Source: Desulfoprunum sp.
GTDB taxonomy: Bacteria; Desulfobacterota; Desulfobulbia; Desulfobulbales; Desulfocapsaceae
Assembly (NCBI GenBank): GCA_030696435.1
Contig: JAUYSF010000051.1
Coordinates: forward strand, 1 to 27,966
Direction: 5' to 3'
Length of the DNA: 27,966 nucleotides
Shown in pieces: positions 23,163-27,966 of the stretch. The notes beneath the pieces were generated by a model. The model ran no database searches and was not told the origin of the DNA. It worked only from the letters and a program-made list of their open reading frames with translations. Position 1 is the first letter of the stretch. Each line of letters opens with the position of its first letter. Made by a program: the position numbers and the translations under genes.

Positions 23163-23840
23163 TCAAACACCTCGTGATATCTCGGGCCATATGATCGTGT
23201 GCAGTTGGACCTGCAGGCGGACCGGCAGTTCGTCATCGAGGATGGCCTGAGCAAGGCGGGGGAGGGCCATGCTGCCGCGCACCAGTGAAAAAAGTATGGG
23301 GGCGAAGTCGGATAGCCTGTGAGTACGGACAAATTCTCTGGCAAATTGATAATCCGTCATATCCCGGATGACAAACTTGACCTCGGTGCTGTTTGTTCTC
23401 CGTGCGGCTCGCTGCTGTATCGCCTCAATATTGGCGGAGAGCCAGGAGGTGGCCATACCGCTGCCGGGGCACTTGACGTCGACTATGACATATACTTCCG
23501 GTGGTATGGCAGTGAGCGGTAGCGATCCGTTGGTCTCAAGGAGCACAGTGCGTTTCCGGGCAATAAGTGCCGTCATGAGTGGCGTGACATTGTGCTGAAG
23601 CAGGGGTTCACCGCCTGTGATCTCTACCAGTGCCTGTGGATATGTGTCGGTATATCCCACAATCTCTGCCAGAGACATCTCTTTGCCGGCCTCATTATAA
23701 GTATAGGTGGCATCACAGTAACTGCAGCGCAGATTGCAACCTGCCAGGCGAATAAAGACACAGGGCAGGCCGGCAAAGGTTGATTCTCCTTGAATGGAAT
23801 AGAAGAGCTCAGAGATCCTCAGAGAGAGATCACTGACCAT
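23163..23840 (-). CDS. queE: 7-carboxy-7-deazaguanine synthase
   Basis: A 225-residue radical SAM enzyme of preQ0/queuosine synthesis, converting 6-carboxy-tetrahydropterin to 7-carboxy-7-deazaguanine. It opens with ISELFYSIQGESTFAGLPCVFIRLAGCNLRC. The Fe-S cluster motif CxxxCxxC is at Cys35, Cys39 and Cys42, SAM contacts include ITGGEPLLQ (GGEP at 76-79), and LETNGS follows. It overlaps queD by 11 bases on the same strand, so the two steps are coupled. The short, slightly degenerate C-terminus (LHTIIWPE, where the family usually has a LHKxxW block) is normal. Confidence 0.96.
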   Translation of the reverse strand: MVSDLSLRISELFYSIQGESTFAGLPCVFIRLAGCNLRCSYCDATYTYNEAGKEMSLAEIVGYTDTYPQALVEITGGEPLLQHNVTPLMTALIARKRTVLLETNGSLPLTAIPPEVYVIVDVKCPGSGMATSWLSANIEAIQQRAARRTNSTEVKFVIRDMTDYQFAREFVRTHRLSDFAPILFSLVRGSMALPRLAQAILDDELPVRLQVQLHTIIWPEISRGV

Positions 23841-24201
23841 AGTACACGAGGCCGGAGTTGTCTGTCTCGAGGATGGTTATGCTCAAGAGAGAGTAACGGT
23901 CATGGGTCAGCGGCCCTTTGAGCTCGGCGAAGAGATACTTGGCAATATTCTCAGATGAGGGATTGATGTCCCTGAAAGCCGGCAGATTATTGAGATCACG
24001 GTGATCGAGCTTGTCAACGGCCTCTTTGACGATATTTTTTAACACCTTGAAATCAATTCCCATTCCAAGTTTATCGAGTTCTGTAGCCTTGACCGTAACC
24101 TTGATCTTCCAGTTGTGACCGTGGGGATTTTCACAATCACCCGGATAGTCACGTAGATGATGTGCGCCGGCAAAATGGGTCTTGATGAATATATCGAACA
24201 T
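23830..24201 (-). CDS. queD: 6-carboxy-5,6,7,8-tetrahydropterin synthase
   Basis: A 123-residue QueD (PTPS family) that makes 6-carboxy-tetrahydropterin from 7,8-dihydroneopterin triphosphate, the first dedicated step of queuosine synthesis. Zinc-ligand His14, His27 and His29 (GAHHL and NPHGHNW) and catalytic Cys23 are in place, followed by GMGIDFKVLKNIVKE, LDHRDLNN and the C-terminal ETDNSGLVYY. AGGAG lies 7 bases before the ATG. The gap upstream shows no recognisable preQ1 riboswitch. queC and queF are not in the window. Confidence 0.96.
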   Translation of the reverse strand: MFDIFIKTHFAGAHHLRDYPGDCENPHGHNWKIKVTVKATELDKLGMGIDFKVLKNIVKEAVDKLDHRDLNNLPAFRDINPSSENIAKYLFAELKGPLTHDRYSLLSITILETDNSGLVYYGQ

Positions 24202-24418
24202 GGCAAACTCCTGTTAATTTCATGGGGGGTGTTTTCGATGTCTTGCAAAATGACATGGAAATGTTATGAGTACATGCTTAATATGTCGCTACTAATTGCA
24301 CTGGACAGGGGAAATTTATCGGTCTTGTACCACTGCGATGATATATAGCCGAACTATAACCATCTCAAGACAAATTCACACTTTTTCAAACATTTTAGCA
24401 GAAAAGGAGTTAAAGAGC

Positions 24419-25795
24419 ATGGCCTTTATTGCACCCTTGAAGGGCGTTCGTTTTAATACCGAGAAAGCCGGAAAACTCGATGATATTGTCACGCCGCCCT
24501 ATGACGTAATCAAGGAAGATACGGTCAAAACCTTTATCTCGAAAAATCTCTACAGTATGGTCCGCTTGGATATCACCAAAATCCCGGGACTCAGTTCCGG
24601 TAGTGATGAGAGATATCTTGAAGCCGCAGCCCTTTTCCAAAAATGGCAGGAGGAGGGGATACTCATACATGATGATAAAGAGGCGGTCTATCTCTACGAA
24701 ACCACGTATTCATTACCATCCGGAAAAAAGCTGGTGCGCAAGGGACTGCTCTGTCTTGTTGGTCTGGCTGAGTTTTCCGAAGGTGTGGTGAAACCCCATG
24801 AACAGACCTTTGATACCGTTATCGCTGATCGTCTGCAGTTGATCAAGCACTGCCGGGCTCAGTTCAGCCAGATTTTTTCTCTTTTTTCAGATAGCCAAAA
24901 CAGGGTCATTGGCCTGCTCGAAGCTGCGGCATCCGAACCGGCAGGGAGTGTCACCGATGCCGATGGTTGTGTGCACACCATCTGCAAGATCACGGATCCG
25001 GAAGTCATTCGCCAGATTCAGATCTTTTTCAAAGACAAATCACTTTATATAGCAGATGGTCACCACCGATATACAACAGCCCTGGCATACCGGAAATATA
25101 TCCGGGAACAGGAAGGTCAGATATCCGACCAGCATCCGGCCAACCATATCATGATGTATCTCTGTCCCATGGAAGATCCGGGTCTTTCGGTCCTGCCGAC
25201 CCATAGATTGCTCTACTGGCCCGAACAATTAAGCATTGATGAACTCAAGACACGCCTTGCGCCGGGATTCGAATTCGAAGAGATAACCATCGGCACCCGG
25301 GAGACCCTTGTGGAAGAAGCTCTGTCGCGGATGGATGAGATTGAAAAACGAAGCAGGGAAAAGACCACCAGCGCTTTTGGCGTTTATCATCCCGGCGAAG
25401 ACCGCTGTTTTGTCGTTACCATGAAAAATGAGGCTCTCAATGAGCTTGAGATGGAGGCCCCCTGCCTGCGTGAACTGGATGTCGTCATTTTGTCAGATCT
25501 GATTATTAAGAAATATTTTGGTCTCGACCATGAACGGTGTGAAAATGAAAACCTCATACATTTTTTCAGCGATCCTGACGAGGCCCTTGATGTGGCGGTG
25601 AAAGACAGCGCAACAATGGAGGACAGAACGCCACTCCTCTTTCTCATGAATCCGACCCGGGTGGAACAGGTGAAAAAAGTCGCCGATGCAGGTCGGATCA
25701 TGCCGCACAAATCAACGTATTTTTATCCCAAGATCATGACCGGATTGCTGTTTTATCAATTTGTCGATGGCGAGACAATCAACCGCTTGGGCTGA
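24419..25795 (+). CDS. DUF1015 family protein
   Basis: A 458-residue member of the DUF1015 (COG4198) family. The N-terminus IAPLKGVRFNTEKAGKLDDIVTPPYDVI and NLYSMVRLDITK is the family signature. The central IADGHHRYTTAL motif (DGHHR at 213-217) is the most conserved part, followed by LPTHRLL. The DGHHR motif recalls nucleotide-binding proteins of the ParB/serine-kinase group, so a small-molecule kinase role is possible but not shown. The ATG at 24419 is preferred because AAGGAG sits 9 bases before it; the frame is open for 41 more codons upstream with no ribosome site. It is followed closely by the methyltransferase gene. Confidence 0.88.
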   Translation: MAFIAPLKGVRFNTEKAGKLDDIVTPPYDVIKEDTVKTFISKNLYSMVRLDITKIPGLSSGSDERYLEAAALFQKWQEEGILIHDDKEAVYLYETTYSLPSGKKLVRKGLLCLVGLAEFSEGVVKPHEQTFDTVIADRLQLIKHCRAQFSQIFSLFSDSQNRVIGLLEAAASEPAGSVTDADGCVHTICKITDPEVIRQIQIFFKDKSLYIADGHHRYTTALAYRKYIREQEGQISDQHPANHIMMYLCPMEDPGLSVLPTHRLLYWPEQLSIDELKTRLAPGFEFEEITIGTRETLVEEALSRMDEIEKRSREKTTSAFGVYHPGEDRCFVVTMKNEALNELEMEAPCLRELDVVILSDLIIKKYFGLDHERCENENLIHFFSDPDEALDVAVKDSATMEDRTPLLFLMNPTRVEQVKKVADAGRIMPHKSTYFYPKIMTGLLFYQFVDGETINRLG

Positions 25796-25825
25796 TTGAC
25801 CCTTGTCGGGCGGGTGCATTTACAA

Positions 25826-26593
25826 ATGGATATCAGCCGGGATACTCTCTTTGCAGGCAAGCTCACGTGTTTGCAGCACACTACCGGTTACAGGTTCTCT
25901 GTCGATGCAGTTCTGGTCGCCCATTTCCAACCACCCGGTAAAGGAGCAACGATACTCGACCTCGGTTCGGGATGCGGAATTATCAGTCTCATTGCCATGT
26001 ACAGATGGGGAGAAAGGATTAAAGAGATTACCGCTCTTGAGGTGCAACCGCAGCTTGCTGATCTCTCCCGCCGCAATTTTACGGAAAACGGTTTTTCTGG
26101 TAAATGTCGGGCTGTGCAAGGGGATCTCGGGAACATCCTGCAATATTTCCCTCCCGAATCATTTTCGCAGGTGATCTGCAATCCACCTTATTACAGGGAA
26201 GGCTCGGGACGGACAAGCTCCGATCCGGAATCTTTCTACGCCAGGCATCAGATCCTTGCCGGTCTGCCCGAAATCATCGGAGCTGCTGCCTCTGTGGTCA
26301 AAACAGGCGGAACCGTGGTCTTCGTCTATCCGGCTGAGGGGGTGGCTGAACTGATTGCCGAGTTTTCTCGCGCAAGACTGAAGCTCAAGCGTCTGCAGTG
26401 CGTCTACAGCTATCCGATACCTGCCGCTCCGGCCCGCCTGGTCCTGGTAACTGCCATGAAAAACGCCGGCAGTGGCGTGCAAGTCTTACCCCCTTTCTAT
26501 ATCTATACCAGAAAAAATGGCGACTACAGTCCGGAGATGGAAAAACTCTATTCTCCACAACAGGATAACAATACCGACCTGCCAGATCATTGA
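25826..26593 (+). CDS. TrmN6-like tRNA methyltransferase
   Basis: A 255-residue SAM-dependent methyltransferase of the YfiC/TrmN6 type, which N6-methylates A37 of tRNA(Val) in E. coli. SAM-binding motif I ILDLGSGCG (43-51), the acidic ALEVQ after motif II, and NPPY at 119-122, which marks an adenine-N6 amino-methyltransferase. The opening segment TLFAGKLTCLQHTTGYRFSVDAVLVA is typical of the family. The ATG at 25826 was chosen; a GTG at 25814 and a TTG at 25796 give longer frames without better ribosome sites. It lies 30 bases after the DUF1015 gene and 17 bases before the next gene, so it is likely in one transcript. The tRNA target is inferred. Confidence 0.85.
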   Translation: MDISRDTLFAGKLTCLQHTTGYRFSVDAVLVAHFQPPGKGATILDLGSGCGIISLIAMYRWGERIKEITALEVQPQLADLSRRNFTENGFSGKCRAVQGDLGNILQYFPPESFSQVICNPPYYREGSGRTSSDPESFYARHQILAGLPEIIGAAASVVKTGGTVVFVYPAEGVAELIAEFSRARLKLKRLQCVYSYPIPAAPARLVLVTAMKNAGSGVQVLPPFYIYTRKNGDYSPEMEKLYSPQQDNNTDLPDH

Positions 26594-26610
26594 GGAAATA
26601 GCCAAAATCC

Positions 26611-27966
26611 ATGCTCGCCAAAGTTAAAAGTTGCACGGTTATAGGGATCAACGGTCTGCCCATTGAGGTGGAGGTCGATGTGGCGCTCGGTCTGCCGGTA
26701 TTTACCACCGTTGGCCTGCCGGATGGTGCGGTCCGTGAAAGCAAGGAAAGGGTGAAGTCGGCCATTAAAAACTGCGGCTATGACTTTCCCGCCAGAAAAA
26801 TCACGGTTAATCTGGCCCCGGCTGATGTGAAAAAAGAGGGGACAGGCTTTGATCTGCCTATTGCTCTCGGCATTCTTGCCGCGACGGGACTCTGGGATGA
26901 TAAAGAAATTTCAGACTATTGTGTGGTCGGAGAGTTATCCCTTGATGGACGGGTACGCAGGGTGAACGGGGTTCTTTCGATGGTGCTTGCTGCCCGTGAC
27001 GCCGGTTTGAAGGGTATTCTCATCCCGCGAGAAAACAGTGAGGAGGCGGCTATCGCAGCCGCAGGGATTGAGGTGATTCCCATTGACCACCTCCCGCAGG
27101 CGGTTGAGTTCCTGGCAGGAATCTCTCCTATTACACCTCTTTGCCAGAACTCCCCTGAGGCCTTGATACAGCACCGGCAACAGAGTGTTGATTTCGCCGA
27201 TGTGAAAGGTCAGGACCATATTAAGAGGGCACTTGAGGTTGCGGCATCAGGAGGTCATAATCTTTTGATGAAGGGGCCGCCGGGCTCGGGTAAGACGATG
27301 CTCGCCCGGCGATTGCCTACCATCTTACCGGAGATGACCTTCGAAGAAATTCTCGAAACGACGAAAATCTACAGTATCGCCGGCCAGCAGAACGGCTCCG
27401 CCATTCAGGCCGTCCGGCCTTTTCGTTCGCCTCATCACACTATCTCCGACGTCGGCCTTATCGGTGGCGGCTCGACACCGCGCCCCGGTGAGGTCTCCAT
27501 GGCCCACAACGGTGTCCTCTTCCTTGATGAATTGCCAGAGTTCAAAAAGCACGTACTCGAAGTCCTCAGGCAGCCACTCGAAGATGAAATGGTCACGATT
27601 GTCCGGGCCAATATGGCCCTGACATTTCCGGCCCGTTTTGTTCTCGTGGTCGCTATGAATCCTTGTCCTTGCGGTTTCCTGGGTGACTCTCGCAATACTT
27701 GCAACTGTAATCCCGCCCAAATCCAGCGCTATGAAAGCCGGATTTCCGGGCCACTGCTTGACCGGATTGATATACATCTCGAAGTCGCCGCAGTGCCTTT
27801 TCAGCAAATGAGCAATGTCAAAGGCGGTGAAGGTTCCGCAGTCATCAAAGAACGGGTAGACAAGACACGGGAGATTCAGAAGCAGCGATTCTCAAACGGG
27901 ACGAGGATTTATGCCAACAGCCAAATGGGACCACGAGAGATCGAGCGCTACTGTGCTCTTGATGGC
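26611..27966 (+). CDS. YifB/ComM-type Mg chelatase-like AAA ATPase (3'-truncated by window edge)
   Basis: The first 452 codons of a YifB/ComM family protein, about 55 short of the usual 505-515. The N-terminal Lon-like domain begins LAKVKSCTVIGINGLPIEVEVDV and has TTVGLPDGAVRESKERV, ITVNLAPADVKKEGTGFDLPIALG and GELSLDGRVRRVNG. The AAA module follows with DFADVKGQDHIKRALEVAASGGHN, Walker A GPPGSGKT (222-229), Walker B GVLFLDELPEF (301-311), the Cys block NPCPCG near 350, and RISGPLLDRIDIHLEV. ComM is a hexameric branch-migration helicase that helps integrate DNA during natural transformation; whether this cell is transformable cannot be judged. ATG 26611, 17 bases after the methyltransferase stop. 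Confidence 0.95.
   Translation, partial: MLAKVKSCTVIGINGLPIEVEVDVALGLPVFTTVGLPDGAVRESKERVKSAIKNCGYDFPARKITVNLAPADVKKEGTGFDLPIALGILAATGLWDDKEISDYCVVGELSLDGRVRRVNGVLSMVLAARDAGLKGILIPRENSEEAAIAAAGIEVIPIDHLPQAVEFLAGISPITPLCQNSPEALIQHRQQSVDFADVKGQDHIKRALEVAASGGHNLLMKGPPGSGKTMLARRLPTILPEMTFEEILETTKIYSIAGQQNGSAIQAVRPFRSPHHTISDVGLIGGGSTPRPGEVSMAHNGVLFLDELPEFKKHVLEVLRQPLEDEMVTIVRANMALTFPARFVLVVAMNPCPCGFLGDSRNTCNCNPAQIQRYESRISGPLLDRIDIHLEVAAVPFQQMSNVKGGEGSAVIKERVDKTREIQKQRFSNGTRIYANSQMGPREIERYCALDG

Noticed and set aside
24202..24418. preQ1 riboswitch upstream of queD
   Set aside because: I found no matching hairpin-plus-tail pattern near the queD ribosome site on the minus strand; queD may simply be constitutive.
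24202..24418. Promoter for the DUF1015 gene (TTGCAA near 24244 with TATGAG)
   Set aside because: Spacing of 16 and a poor -10; it could also be chance in AT-rich DNA, so not listed.

Overview
The window is a gene-dense stretch of a Gram-negative, probably anaerobic, deltaproteobacterial-type chromosome. My best guess is a sulfate-reducer-like member of the Desulfobulbales. This rests on family resemblance, not on any search. Lipid A genes (lpxC, lpxK, lpxB) show an outer membrane with LPS. The large Cache/GAF/PAS histidine kinase, the molybdopterin-binding protein with a cysteine tail and the liv transporter layout fit Desulfobacterota. I found no tRNA, rRNA, CRISPR array, insertion sequence or prophage block.

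Layout. (1) 1-4800, + strand: the end of ndk, a 14-bp hairpin, then a periplasmic branched-chain-amino-acid-type binding protein followed by a 981-residue Cache/GAF/PAS histidine kinase. This looks like a sensory pair with no permease and no response regulator beside it. (2) 4836-6185, - strand: xseA. (3) 6327-9181, + strand: a YfgM-like membrane TPR protein translationally coupled to panC, then a DegT/StrS-family aminotransferase that reads like KdnA. (4) 9237-11028, - strand: a small SleB-type hydrolase domain with no export signal, a 424-bp gap holding what looks like the last 31 codons of a lost YjbQ gene on the + strand, and lpxC. (5) 11248-12312, - strand: lpxK, divergent from the liv operon.

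(6) 12487-17335, + strand: livK-livH-livM-livG-livF, a complete branched-chain amino acid ABC transporter. It has a recognisable promoter before livK and a strong intrinsic terminator between livK and livH. (7) 17466-19912, + strand: a Gfo/Idh/MocA oxidoreductase overlapping lpxB by ATGA, then a small Smr-domain protein. (8) 19891-24201, - strand: an RluA-type pseudouridine synthase, a MoCF-domain protein, a UDP-N-acetylhexosamine 6-dehydrogenase, queE and queD. (9) 24419-27966, + strand: a DUF1015 protein, a TrmN6-like methyltransferase and the first 452 codons of a YifB/ComM-type AAA ATPase that runs off the window.

Main themes. Envelope chemistry recurs: lpxC/K/B plus three sugar-nucleotide enzymes (aminotransferase, Gfo/Idh oxidoreductase, 6-dehydrogenase), which could supply amino-modified Kdo, 3-amino lipid A or an amino-uronic O-antigen sugar. 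Amino acid uptake (liv) and a separate amino-acid-like sensory pair are the second theme. preQ0 synthesis (queD/queE), pantothenate (panC) and RNA modification are ordinary housekeeping. I see no clear-cut new defence or mobile system. The items most worth checking are the orphan KdnA-like aminotransferase, the binding-protein/kinase pair, the YjbQ remnant and the livK/livH terminator arrangement.
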